Positions 22,421 through 34,764 of a stretch of 55,027 nt of DNA are shown here, in pieces. A model generated the notes under the pieces. That model searched no databases. It worked only from the letters and a program-made list of their open reading frames with translations, and was not told the DNA's origin. A program made the translations under genes and the position numbers. Source of the DNA: Saccoglossus kowalevskii (lineage: Eukaryota > Hemichordata > Enteropneusta > Harrimaniidae); NCBI RefSeq assembly GCF_000003605.2, contig NW_003122409.1, positions 344,757 to 399,783 on the forward strand, in the 5' to 3' direction. How positions within the stretch are numbered: the first letter of the stretch is position 1; every line of letters starts with the position of its first letter.

Positions 22421-22526
22421 ATGTATGCAAACATTCCGTGATGGTGGTAGCATCGATAAAGTAACCATGGCAAATCCTGCAAGTGATATGCGCATTGACC
22501 TCCACCAAGCGGATTTGACGCTCCAT
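22421..22526 (-). CDS. PCGF3: First coding exon of a Polycomb group RING finger protein, PCGF3-like (partial gene)
   Basis: PCGF proteins pair with RING1 E3 ligases in nuclear variant PRC1 complexes that mono-ubiquitylate histone H2A. This minus-strand exon encodes 35 residues plus one base of the next codon. It starts [10 protein letters not shown] and contains [18 protein letters not shown] followed by ITECLHT. The first zinc ligands of a RING are visible: C16-x2-C19, then C32-x-H34; the next expected ligand, the Cys of 'TFC', lies in the following exon. The NAHITCR stretch and the whole N-terminus resemble PCGF3 and fly L(3)73Ah more than PCGF1, PCGF2, BMI1 or PCGF5. The 3' splice site (TTCTATTTTTTC-AG) abuts the ATG directly, and the exon ends T|GTGAGT in phase 1, exactly where LHT-F-C is expected to continue. 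ATG is taken as the start because the homologues begin at the same place. The family is very likely; the PCGF3 subtype is inferred from 35 residues. RING completion and RAWUL domain were not found in the window. Confidence 0.88.
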
Positions 22527-22540
22527 CTGAAAAAATAGAA
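22527..22540 (-). promoter_or_regulatory. 3' splice site before the PCGF exon
   Basis: Read on the minus strand this is a pyrimidine run, TTCTATTTTTTC, ended by AG, with the coding ATG as the very next three bases. The 5' untranslated sequence must therefore come from at least one upstream exon. The site agrees well with the animal consensus. Confidence 0.85.
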
Positions 22541-22717
22541 TCATAAATATTTAGTGGTTGATATTTATCATCAAGGTCACTTACACATGTACTTATTAAG
22601 GGTACGTCACTTCATAAGGTAAGATATGTGATAAAGACCATGTTTGAAATCATGAGAATTACAAGATTGTATACATTCCTAGATATACTAATGCAAAGGG
22701 GTGTATCAGTTTTATTT

Positions 22718-22729
22718 GGGGGGGGGGGG
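22718..22729. repeat. G12 homopolymer
   Basis: Twelve G on the plus strand, about 190 bases upstream of the PCGF exon in transcription order. Confidence 0.95.
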
Positions 22730-23277
22730 TTAGTGTTTGTCTCAGGCAGGTTTTTCTAGTGTCAATCCTACATGAAGTATTTGTAGTGTATTACATGTTT
22801 TTTTGGGGTTTTTGTCTTTATAAAAAATACGGCTGGTAATTTTTTATAATTAGATATAACCAAGGATTGTTAAGATGAAGGTATGCAACGGTGTGATATG
22901 TGATCAAGTTCTCATACGAATGCGAGATAATCACATGATAAACCAAGATTTCTAGAAATTTTATTCAAATTGGCGAGTCTGCAAAAGAGCTGATCAGTGT
23001 TTTTGAATGTGGGAATATAAACATGTAAGACGTTAAAGCGGGGAAGTTGTCACTCGCGAACATGCGGGAATTGAGTTGTGATCGATGATAACAACGCATG
23101 CTATAAATGCAAAGGACGATGGGTAGATGCTTGTTTGTAAACAATGACACACTATGGCTGTCTGTCGCATAATTTCTGCTTGTGCAATCAAACCTTTCAA
23201 AGCACCCACTGCATTCCGTGACACTTTCAAATTATGAGAGTTTGCTTCATCGCATATCAACATACATAAAATTTGGA
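22730..23277. other. No gene recognised; CpG-bearing patch at about 22905-23265
   Basis: About 400-740 bases upstream of the PCGF coding exon the sequence carries more CpGs than its neighbours (AAGCGGGG, CACTCGCGAAC, ATGCGGG). It could hold an alternative untranslated exon or an enhancer. Frames on minus (61 and 76 codons) have no known motif. Confidence 0.35.
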
Positions 23278-23480
23278 TACTGTAAAATACTTTATTTTCA
23301 CTTCAAATTAATTTTTGCTGAAGGAATAATTCACTGAAAATAAAGTCCAACAAATATACCTTTTTTCTTATATTTTACATTCAACTTGTCAAAAATCAGT
23401 TAAAATAAATTCCATACAAAACACCCAAAAAGACTTTTCAGCGAAAATTAATTCCAGCTAAAATAAAGTATTTTACAGTA
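23278..23480. mobile_element. MITE family B, copy 2, intact ends
   Basis: TA-CTGTAAAATACTTTATTTT at the left is mirrored exactly by AAAATAAAGTATTTTACAG-TA at the right, an inverted repeat of about 20 bases, with TA on both sides; 203 bases in all. The interior matches copy 1 at 1326 and the decayed copy at 37545. Non-coding. Confidence 0.88.
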
Positions 23481-24320
23481 CCCTAATCTGACAAAGCCTT
23501 GATATAACACAATACATGGGCTGCTGTTTAACATCCATGAACCACTGCACTGTTTATAAAAGTGTTTGGTCATAAATCTTTGAAAATGCTGTTGGGCAGA
23601 ATGCATACTAGAGTGACTCAAATACAAACAAATATAACCATTTAATGTTTCATCTGTGTTTACAGAATGACAACGAATTGTTCAGCTTGCAGATGTGTCC
23701 GGTAGATATTAAGTACTATACTGCTATGAGTACTATCAATAATGCCATTGTAGTTACTTCACAGCATGTGACAGCGTGTATAGTTTTCCTGATATGCATA
23801 AGTTCTTATACCTAAGAGAGTAAGACATGAAATCATCTAAACGTAGTGCTACATACTACATGTATATTAGGGCTGTAATTTCAAAATCTCTTAACAACGA
23901 CAAATGCAGCAGTAAATGTTGATGAATTATTAAAACAAAACGAGAAACCTGTTTTATATGAATTAAACATAAACTTAGTGTTAAAATGGTTATTTTACTT
24001 AATTACAAAAAAGACTCCTTTTAATACTATCAACTCACTGAGGCTCAGAGTCTAGTACAGATTCCCTGACTAACTAATCATGTCCTTGTTTTGATTTATT
24101 AGAAGCATATACCTAACAGAAGTGCACATACGCTAAAAATTGCATATATGGTACACTGGATCTTTAGAATACCAGGTTATTATGACGATACTGCAAAGCA
24201 TGAACGAAAACAGTACAGTGGGAGTATCGACCGACACGCAGCGGAGGTCGATGCGACTACATTATGTCTGAGTTGTTATTTTATTAGAGAATGCTTACGC
24301 GCGTAATCGTTCTATATTTG
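23481..24320. other. No gene recognised
   Basis: AT-rich. A few CpGs lie at 24200-24310 (TCGACCGACACGCAG, TTACGCGCGTAATCG, the last a palindrome) just before the 61 bp array. Confidence 0.5.
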
Positions 24321-25086
24321 AAATTATTTTGCAGTATTCTTATAATTATGTATAGCAGAGGTCAATATAACTACGTGTATGTCATTATTTTGCAGTATTC
24401 TTGTAATTATGTATGGCAGAGGTCAATATAACTACATGTATGTCATTATTTCGCAGTACTCTTGTAATTATGTATAGCAGAGGTCAATATAACTACATGT
24501 ATGTCATTATTTTGCAGTATTCTTGTAATTATGTATAGCAGAGGTCAATATAACTACATGTATGTCATTATTTTGCAGTACTCTTGTAATTATGTATAGC
24601 TGAGGTCAATATAACTACATGTATGTCATTATTTTGCAGTACTCTTGTAATTATGTATAGCAGAGGTCAATATAACTACATGTATGTCATTATTTTGCAG
24701 TATTCTTGTAATTATGTATAGCAGAGGTCAATATAACAACATGTATGTCATTATTTTGCAGTATTCTTGTAATTATGTATAGCAGAGTTCAATATAAGTA
24801 TATGTATGTCATTATTTTGCAGTACTCTTGTAATTATGTATAGCTGAGGTCAATATAACTACATGTATGTCATTATTTTGCAGTACTCTTGTAATTATGT
24901 ATAGCAGAGGTCAATATAACTACATGTATGTCATTATTTTGCAGTATTCTTGTAATTATGTATAGCAGAGTTCAATATAACTATATGTATGTCATTATTT
25001 TGCAGTACTCTTGTAATTATGTATAGCTGAGGTAAATATAACTATAACTATGTCATTATTTTGCAGTATTCCTGTAATTATAATTA
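24321..25086. repeat. 61 bp tandem repeat, about 12 copies
   Basis: The unit contains TTTTGCAGTATTCTTGTAAT, TATGTATAGCAGAGGTCAAT and ATAACTACATGTATGTCATTA. GTCAATATAA starts at 24361, 24422 and 24483, giving a period of exactly 61. Most units carry the palindrome TACATGTA. First and last units are the most diverged. Confidence 0.97.
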
Positions 25087-26138
25087 TACCCTTATTCTAT
25101 CTATTTCCAATCAAAGATTATAAGGATTTCAGCATTTAGGGAAATATGTTTTGGTAGCTGACTGAACATCACAGTATATGTACACAGTCAATGCACAATA
25201 CAATGTACTGCAAACAATACACGGAGCTAGACTGGCATGTACAAGGAAGGGGGTTGCCGGTACAGAGCAAAACAGTCAAATTACCACTGGACTGATTGCT
25301 GAATAAATAGGACAGGTACCAAAAAAAAAAATAGTTTGTTTACATGAAGTAATGATTGTAACATGATATGGGATACAATGTACATGTTACGACAAGCGCT
25401 GGGTTCGTTAGAAAGGTTCATTTTGATAAAAAGTTCAAACCATTACAATGTTTAATTTGATAAGACCAGATTAGATACAAAATATGGAGAATTTTAAAAT
25501 GAAGAGATATTTTATGAAGCAGCTAGGAACAAAGACGATTCAAGTGGACCACTCAACATCGTCGGGAATCAAGATCAATAATAGCTTTACGCCCATGCAT
25601 GACTGATCAACAACGGTGATGTTTGTCAAGCATGTCAATGTCTACCGACCTATCAATAAAACAGCTTTTCACTAAAATTGTATTGTTTGTGTAAGATCCA
25701 CCCCCTCCAGCAGTTAGCCAACACATTGGAGGACATGTTATATACTGCCTGCCTGTGTTTATGTTTAGTATCGTGTCTGACATAGTGACCTCGGTGAATC
25801 ACCTCAAATATTTCTCAGCCCAAGTGGTAGTTAATCAAGGATATTACCTCTACATACCGTTTACACATGTAGGTCAAAATAATCACCTGGTGCGTTGGGA
25901 AAAAATTCATGAGCTGTGAATTCATATTTATGTACAGCATGGAGCTCATGTTTATCCCTAGGCTACAATACTGAACTGCAGTTCAACACTCCCATATCCA
26001 GACCCTGGAAGGCTAACAAAGTTAAAAATAAATTTACCATCACCCAAACGTTTCCAGTGATGAGTGGTTAATAAAATGAATCTGTTTCATGACAGCATAT
26101 TTGAAGATATAGTTTTGAAATTTAGTACGTGAGCATGA
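25087..26138. other. No gene recognised
   Basis: AT-rich intronic sequence; nothing recognised on either strand. Confidence 0.5.
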
Positions 26139-26410
26139 GACATTCCATATCATCTCTAGAATAACACATGTGCTTATGTAAATGACACATGCCTGGTAAA
26201 AATATTAGAAATTATTTTCTAGAAAAGACTAGGTGATTTGTATCAAGTTTATTTTTGATGAGTTGAATATAAAGAAAAAGGTATATTTGCTGGATTTTTG
26301 TTTTTCACTGAATCATCCCTTTAGCAAAAATAGCGAAAAATATAATATTTTACAGTAAGTAACAATCTAGCATACAATAAATGTCTTTTGTGGTTTATGT
26401 ACACATCAAA
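26139..26410. repeat. 290 bp tandem duplication, first copy (with a MITE B fragment)
   Basis: Shares with the second copy ACACATGTGCTTAT, TAGAAATTATTTTCTAGAA, ATTTTTGATGAGTTGAATAT, TATTTGCTGGATTTTT and AACAATCTAGCATACAATAAA. From about 26235 to 26357 it is an inverted, truncated family B element ending ATTTTACAG-TA. Confidence 0.85.
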
Positions 26411-26430
26411 TTGGCACATTGGGGAACCAG
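26411..26430. repeat. Single minisatellite monomer at the duplication junction
   Basis: TTGGCACATTGGGGAACCAG sits exactly between the two duplicated copies. It is identical to 20 of the 25 bases of the tandem unit that begins about 770 bases further on. Confidence 0.85.
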
Positions 26431-26709
26431 ACACATCCCATATTATCTCTAGAGTAGCACATGTGCTTATAATGTAAATGACACGTGAATGGTCAAAATA
26501 CTAGAAATTATTTTCTAGAACAGACTATTTGGGTGATTTGTATGGAATTTATTTTTGATGAGTTGAATATAGAGAAAAAAGAATATTTGCTGGATTTTTT
26601 TTTTCACTGAATCATCCCTTCAGCAAAAATAGCGAAAGATAAAAAATTTACAGTAAGTAACAACCTAGCATACAATAAATGTAATTTGTGGTTTATGTAC
26701 ACATCAAAC
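26431..26709. repeat. 290 bp tandem duplication, second copy
   Basis: Diverged from the first copy by scattered substitutions and small indels (CTTATAATGTAAATG for CTTATGTAAATG; a longer T run near 26597). It also ends in an inverted family B fragment, ATTTACAG-TA at 26655, followed by AACCTAGCATACAATAAA and TTTATGTACACATCAAA. Confidence 0.85.
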
Positions 26710-27182
26710 AGAGCAAATATGGTATTCCTAACACTATCACTTATAACACGCAAGTTAAACTTTAGTGGTTAAATTTAAACATGAGCTGTATGATATTACC
26801 GCCCTTTAAACAAACAAAAAAATAGTTGAATCAATTACGGTAACGAAAATAACATCACTTGACACAGTGTTCAAATGCGGAAAGTACAAATATGTAAATT
26901 ATGTAAAATCTTAAAGATTGATTAAGAATGAATATGGTGAATTTTACTCTGCATGGTTTTGCGGCTATTTATGTGACATCAGATGAGCATCATATTTCAT
27001 AATACTTGTCTACTTATGGGTCCCCTGAGATCCAACTTTATGATTGTACTGGTGATAAATTGGAAGGGCATGACAGACTGACTGACAGATAAGACAAGAT
27101 AACAATGAGACTGTGACTGTGACAATTTCTGAAATACCAAAGAGGCATGAACCAAATATGTAGTGACTAAATCCTGACCTGG
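26710..27182. other. No gene recognised
   Basis: AT-rich non-coding sequence before the 25 bp array. Confidence 0.5.
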
Positions 27183-27805
27183 CTAAGTCCAGTGATACTG
27201 GCATGGCCACCATTAGGGGATCCAGTGCTATTAGCTACACTAGGAAATCAGATCTTATGGCATTGTCACCATTCAGGGATCCAGCGCTACATGTATTGGC
27301 ACATTGGGGAGCCAGACCTATTGGCATGGGCACCAATCAGGGAACCAGAGCTATTGGCACATTGGGAAACCAGAGCTATTGGCACATTGGGGAACCAGAG
27401 CTATTGGCACATTGGGAAACCAGAGCTATTGGCACATTGGGGAACCAGAGCTTTTGGCACCTTTGGGAACCAGGCCTATTGGCATGGGCACCATTCAGGG
27501 ATCCAGAGATATTGGCACATTGAGGAACCAGTCCTCTTGGCACATTGGGGAACCAGACCTATTGGAACATTGGGGAACCAGAGCTATTGGCACATTGGGG
27601 AACCAGAGCTATTGGCACATTGTGGAACCAGACCTATTGGCCTGGCCACCATTTAGGGATTCAAAACTATTGGCACCAGTCGGAAATCAGATCTTCTGGC
27701 TTGGCCATCATTTGGGAATCTAGAGTTATTAACACCGTTTGGGAACCAGACCTATTGGAACCACTGGGAATGTGATCTACTATTGGAAATCCAGAGCTAT
27801 TGTCA
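27183..27805. repeat. 25 bp minisatellite with interspersed GGCATGGSCACCATT units
   Basis: The core unit reads CTATTGGCACATTGGGGAAC plus CAGAG, with starts 25 bases apart (e.g. 27376 and 27401). A second unit type, GGCATGGGCACCATTCAGGG ATCCAG, recurs near 27205, 27260, 27325, 27482 and 27640. No unit phase has a stop codon, so all three plus frames stay open for 106-154 codons. This is a property of the repeat, not evidence of a protein. Confidence 0.95.
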
Positions 27806-30370
27806 ATGTTTAGCTCCCTTTTGTACTGACAACTACAAATTTTGATCCTGTTGTAATATTAGCAATTCAAACATAGAACAGAAAATCAATGAATTATGAC
27901 CTCTATAAATGGCCCCTCTATAAAAGTAACTGTTTTCTGCCAGTATTAGAGTACTAGATTACAACCCCAGTAACAACACAGAGACAGCAAATCAGGCTAG
28001 TAGAGAATAAACTCAGATACTGTCAATAAAATGTCAATAAAAAAACTACTCAGAAATCAATTAAGATAATTATACCCCAGTCTCGTATAGGAAACTAATA
28101 AAATTAATTAATTACTCAAATGTGTAGTTATACACCTGATACTAAATAAATTCAGAAAGCATAAAGGCACATTTATAATAACTGTTAATATAGAAGACAG
28201 ACTCAAATGTCAAGTTGTCTGCAAAATAAAAAAAAATGAGACAAAGACAGAGCCATGTATTCCCAGCTCGGGAAAGTGAATCAAAAATGTCAAAAGTGAC
28301 TGTATGAGATACTGATGTCTGCTTTGTTCAATATTCATTCAATTCATACATGAAATTATATACCCCCTTAACAACTGTTCTAGGTTATTTTTCACAATTC
28401 CCGCTATGAATTTCGAATTAATTTCGGCCTTAGACCATTGGTAATAATATTTTTCGTTTCCACATGGCCGCCTGTGAGGAGTATGTACTACAACAAGAGA
28501 AAGAGCTACATTAAATTTTTGAATTGTGTAAACACACCGTAGCAACAGGGAAAAAAAACAAGTGAAAAATTTAACTGTGATTCAGAAATTCTCTGAAGCT
28601 ATACAACATCTAAAAGCTAAGATATAGGTGAATATGGTTGTGCATATTCCAGTAGCATGACTGAAGTTATTTGGTCATAGCTACAGTTGCCATAATTGCT
28701 CTACTAAAAGTGCACATAAACTACGTACCTACACGTATTGCATTTATTGGATGCTTGTTAATTAAAATATGACTTTTTTTATGTAAAAGCATATACTACT
28801 AATAGACCAAATGAGTTTTTTTTTTTAAATAATTATGCTTACCTACCTCAACAAATTGGGCCATATTTTAAACTTGATACTTTGTGGTGATACATGAATG
28901 GGTGAGTAGGAGTGCAATCAAGATGAAATTTCAGAAATTGCTTAAAAATATTAATACCAGGGAGTTGCCTCTATTTTATTCAACTACACTGGCCACTCTT
29001 AAGTCTTTAATTTTACAAACAGAAATGTTCAACAATTTACGACAACTATCATTAACCAACCTTACTCTCTAACGCTGCTGATCACCCCACTAGTGTATCA
29101 CTTGCCCAAATTAAGACCCAGAAGAGCTAATTATAACTCTCCTAATCCATACCATTTTGAAGATATTTTTTTTAATAGCGTAGCTCTTCTAATCACCCAT
29201 ATTAATGTTTTCAGTTATGAGAGCCATTTTTCAGCTCCCAGGCCATTTTTGGCAAAGCCTGCAATAATTAGCCGCTCCCATTATTGCTTCTCACATGACT
29301 TCTTTAACTATGTATGGCATTTCGCATGGTGATATATCACAGAAAACAAATGACAAAATATCTGAAAATTATTGCATTACGGTCACAAATCACAAATTTT
29401 GTCTCATTTCTGGATGTTTATAAACATAAATCAATGAAAACGTCTACAGAGTACCGGACAACAATACACCTCCTTGAAGCTCTCATCTACGGTTGCAAAT
29501 GTGAATGCGAGTAATCGGCCAATGTAAGGCATTTTCGAACATTTTTTTTTTGAAGGAGATGCTAATTTGAATAAACATCAGACTGGACTGACACAATAGC
29601 AAACCAGTCACAGCTGCAGTATGGATCACCAATGTAAGTTTAATACACTAACATGTAACAACACAAAGCTAGCATTTGATACACATGTTTGTGCTCGTAA
29701 CCCTCCCATGTCTACCCCCATAACAACTGGTTTTATCGACAATGACACAGGGATAACATGCCACTCCCAAAATACACAATAATCTACTACTAGTACATAA
29801 ACTACCGTCTTTTCATTCCGACACCTATAAATAAAATATATACATAGTATTAGATAAGCTTTTTCTATTTCTTTTTGTAATGAAAATCCCCAGGGATATG
29901 TTATAATTTATATTTTAACAAATTTTCAATGTAGATATTTTTCACTACATAGGGCAAAGAAAAAATTCAGGTTTATCATAAATATGTATTAAAAAAACAA
30001 AAACATTTTTTTATGAAAAATCAGAATGAAAACACATGTTTTATGACAATTTTAAAATTAAAATAAAATATTACATGTCTGCATTGAACAAATTATTCAG
30101 AGAGCATGACTTTCGAAACCAGACTTGTTCAGGGCAGTAAATGAACAACTAGAGAATATAGATTTTGGTTATTTTCTAATACTAGTATTATCTATTATCT
30201 AAGACAAAAATGCGAAATCAATTTTTGATCGATGTGCACTTATCAATATCACAAACTGTCTAGTTCAAAATTGAAATTAAACAGAATATACAGAAAAAGT
30301 GTGGAGATCCGAACAAAAATGCTAAAGCGACAGTCATCAACGCTCAATATAGCCCTATGTTGATGTACAT
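27806..30370. other. No gene recognised
   Basis: AT-rich intronic sequence. Plus frames of 62-79 codons at 28884-29514 are composed of common AT-rich codons and show no domain. A T-rich run lies near 28817. Confidence 0.5.
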
Positions 30371-30640
30371 AATATATTGTTTGTTTGTTTGTTTGCAGTA
30401 AATTTGAACGTGCGCTCCACGGCGACGACTATGGCGTTTAACTCTTTGTACGCCAAGGAAAACTTTCGTAACTTTTCACAAAATAATTTCAAAATAAATA
30501 ATGATGTAAAATTGTTCACATATGTTCTCAAAAGACCTATCAGTCTCTGTACAAATAGGAAATTACATCCAGTTAAAATAAACAAAGATAATAATAATGT
30601 GCAAACATTTTTACCAAAATTTGTGTGGGAATAATGATGG
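30371..30640. other. Stretch open on both strands; possible dispersed repeat
   Basis: (GTTT)n at 30378-30394 leads into AATTTGAACGTGCGCTCCAC and then an 85-codon plus frame overlapped by a 76-codon minus frame. Neither is recognised. The CpG phrase resembles AATTCGAACACGCGCTGCAC at about 41520, which also follows TTGTTTGTTTAC, so this may be a shared repeat. Confidence 0.3.
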
Positions 30641-33600
30641 TGTTCAATGGTTGTTTATTGTCAACGGGTGCAGACACCTATCACAGAAAGTGAATAAATT
30701 GGGTCATTTGCATATACAGGAAGAATCAAACAACAAAAGAGTGATATCTATTGAACGGCATATCTAACTGAGATGTTCAATAATTCAGAGTGTGAATGGA
30801 TTAAAATATAAAAATGTGTTCTTATATTGATATGATACACACTGCAATATCAAAGTTAGAAGTTTTAAATTTCAGACCTTGGCAACAGCCCACTTCCAAC
30901 ATGGTAGAGAGTTACTGCAATCCACCCGGGATAAAATTAAACAGTGCATACACACAGGGGAGACAATGCATCAACATCAAAATCCAGGCAACAATGGATG
31001 AATTCGAACGCCATTAACTTCTCCTTAGAGTTTTATTTTATGGTTTATTACAGCTTTCAGTGAGACCTAACTTTCACCATGAATGAATAAAAAAATAAGT
31101 TAAATATTTCTATTCTACATTTTGAGAATAAGAGTGTAATTTTTAAAGCGCAAACAGTAACAATTTTAACAAGCTGCGCATAAAGTGAAATATCTCGTTA
31201 ATAAAACGTTTCACTTTCAAGATTATTATAGCCACTGAGGATAGATGTGAATTTCCGGCTGAATACTTGTCAGGTATTTTGCCCCCATCTGACTGTTGTT
31301 ATCTGGTATAAATTACCACAGAAATATACAGATGGTGCTAAGTGACCCTGACCAGTTCACCCCGGACATTCAGTTCACCCTAATCCTACTTATAACAATA
31401 ATGTTTAAATCCCTGAAACTGACAAGCGCAGAAACAAAAATCCCTCATCAATTCACATGACATTTGTTGACAACCTTGACTGTCTAATTACGCAATACAG
31501 CAACTGACATTGAACTTGATTAAACAGTATTTCAAATAGTCAGTAGCCATTTCCCATTGAAGGTATGCACACACATATTTTAACAGAATTTGCTTGGTTG
31601 GACACTCTGAATAGCTGCTAATTTTAACCAGGTTGGCAGGGTGAAAATGCCCGCTACCATGGTCACAGTTTTCAGGTGTCTATATCCAAAACACAACATT
31701 CTTGAAAACAGCTTGAGATGTTTCAATCGTCATGGAAACGCCTATTAACCCTTATCCTGCCATCCCAATGTATTTTTAAATTGACCACGCAAGGGTTCAA
31801 TCTTAAGCTGTTTTTCTACCTTTCTGTCAACAGCTACGTGTATGTGTCAATTACAATAAAAATTACACATGGATAGTTAATTTGCATTGTATCAAAAAAT
31901 ACAAGGATTGTATTAATAGCTTTAAACTGGACACAAGTCTGATCTACTTGTCAGAATGATTGATTGGTTTATATCTGCATGTACCTTCATTTTACATACT
32001 AGGAAAAACTAGATTAATTTAAAAAAAAAAATATATATTTGTCACTGGTGTAAACTCTACATAAAAACCATGGACTAAGATTTCAGGTCAGACACAACTG
32101 CATGTCACATGTCACCAAATTTACGGTACATTATTCAAAATTTTTGCCTGATTACAAATTTATGAGTGTTGAAAGAATAGTGATAAAGTGTCGATACAAT
32201 ACGATATGGTTGATTCTATTACTCCACAATATACAACACCATCATAATATTTAAAATGTTGATTACATTCATTCATATAAATAAATAAACCCCTCAAAAA
32301 CTGAGAATAGAACCTACAAAAATAGCAACTGCCAGCATTGTTAAACGGGGCGGAGGCAGCCATGTTTATTCCCTTTGTTCAATGAGGAAAGGATTTCACC
32401 TGAATTTCCCCAAACATTGCCACCAGACTACAAAATTGTATCACTAAATAGTATTTTACCAATGCCAGGAACAATTGTGGACTAAATTTAGTAAGAAAAT
32501 CCATGCAGCAGGGGACTAAAACGACGCTAGACTTTAATATGCAAATGAGGCAACATGGCCTTTCATGTATTGATGCATCACAGCAGTACTTGCAAAGAAG
32601 ATCTAATTTGCATAAATGGAATGGTGGGTTCTCTATTCATTGAATTAACCGACTGCTGGTGCGTGTTTCTGGCTGTAATAACAGAGTAGCGTAACAATGT
32701 GAAACAGCATGCATTCACAGGCTCAAATCCCCAATTTTGGTCAAAGAATTATCACAATTACCTATAAAAATAAATAAAAAACAGAAACCTGCAGTTTCAT
32801 AATTATTCAATTTACATTTTGTTACTGGTTATAAATGTATGAATTTTATTTTCTTAAATATTGTAATTTCTTTAAATTTTCACAGCAAAATAATAATAAT
32901 TTGTGAGAAAGAACAAAATAATGCAGCCTTTTTTTAAAATTAAGTTAAATAGTATCAACAATTGTTTATAAATTATTCTGATATTAAAATTTGTAATGAG
33001 ATAAATAGAGTAATGTTTTTTTAAAAAGAACTATATAGTCAATTGGATATTACGTCAATTAGGTTCAGAAATCACAGAAAAATACATGCTAATTTTAGCC
33101 CAAAAAATTATAGAATTTTATAAAAATAATAAATTTTAATCTTTTCAATTTTTTTAGAATTTGCCCATGAAAATAAAATGTATGAATACTGACTCACTGA
33201 GAATAGTGCATGTCACCAAGCATGGGAAATCAAATTTGAAAACGCAGAATGATAATTCAATGCGCATAAAAAATAGCAAATCTGAAGGCTGGATTAATCT
33301 AGCGCATCAAAATGATGATAAAACAATGCACATCCTTCTGAGCATGCAGAAACCAGTCACAAGATCTCCATGACGACACCATACATGTCAGTACTACAGG
33401 TAGAAATAAAACCCTGCAAAAACACACTCAAGGTCTGAAGGTTATAGCTCTCATTATGTCTAATGGTCTAATGCCCACAGGGGAACATCTCTATTGTGTC
33501 TGTGAAACTAGTATAACTATAATAGACAAATAAAAATATGAATATGTCCTGTGTGGCTATAATTTACAGTTGTATACAACACAGCAGGGACAATTTATAA

Positions 33601-34764
33601 CCAAAATGTCAGCAGTAAAAATTTGAAAAAATCAAATAATTAATTAATTAAAATAATTCAAAATTATTCACTCAATATATTTTTAAATAGCAAAATAAAA
33701 TAACGGTATTTGTATTGAGCATTTACGTTTCAGCTATTATTACTAGACTATATAAATGTCGAAAGACTTATTACATTATCGTCAGCCAGTCAAAACCAAT
33801 ATACTACTGTACATGCAAACTGTACAATGTCATGATTTCTGAGTCTCTTTTTATGTGAACAATCTTGCTAAATTAAAGGAGAAATAATGATTTAAATCCA
33901 TTCAGGAAATCCATTCAAAAGGAAGAGTTTTTGAACGTCTCAAGGACGTGACCTAAAGGCTTAGTTCAGGTTATATCCATGCCATTTATTATTCAATAGC
34001 GCTGTCTCGGCTGTTGGAGAACACAGAAATTAGACACCATCTCCCATGGACATGGTTCATTTTATTTGGCCATATGTCACAAGCAGAATGATTCAGACAA
34101 TGCAAGCAAGTGTCGTACTTGCTGTGGTTTTATCACAAGTCTACGATTGTACTGGGCAGACATACAATAATCAATACGAGAAAGCCATCCTCACTTCACA
34201 CGTCAATTGTCATTAACGTTGTCTACTGAAGGTGTTTCTCTAATACTAACAATTAACGTATTAATCACGGAATTTATGCTACAAAAAAGCAAGCAAAAGG
34301 CCTATCGTCTAGCAAATTATGAAGACATACATCAATCCTTATGATAATGAAACCTTATTTTTGTAGATTCCAATTCTTGATGAACGTGTCAACAGAGATT
34401 CAAACCATATGTGCGATGAAAATAATATTGTACAATACATACACTAATAATAGCGGTGGAAACGCAATATCTACCCGTTGACATAGTCATGCGGCCACCT
34501 TCCCCTCACATCGGATATATCCGGCTTCTTCAGCATGTATTCCTATCAAGCAATTATTCAGGAGGCTGGATGGTCTACTTCTGCTGACTGAGCAGATTGA
34601 CCTCTGTCAATACTAAGTCCCACAAAGCGCAGTCTATCCTTGCAAATCAAGGGAAAAAGACACCACTCCAAAGAGATGGGTGAAACCACTTGCAGAAATA
34701 TAGGGGTTGCTGGTAGTGGGAGGGGAAACATTGAAACAAATTCTGTTTGTTCAACAAACATAGC
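30641..34764. other. No gene recognised
   Basis: AT-rich intronic sequence with A/T runs near 32022, 32900 and 33130 and a short TTAATTAATTAA near 33640. A palindrome-ended piece, TTAACCCTTATCC...GCAAGGGTTCAA, at about 31746-31800 may be another piggyBac-like relic. Frames of 67-70 codons are not recognised. Confidence 0.45.
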
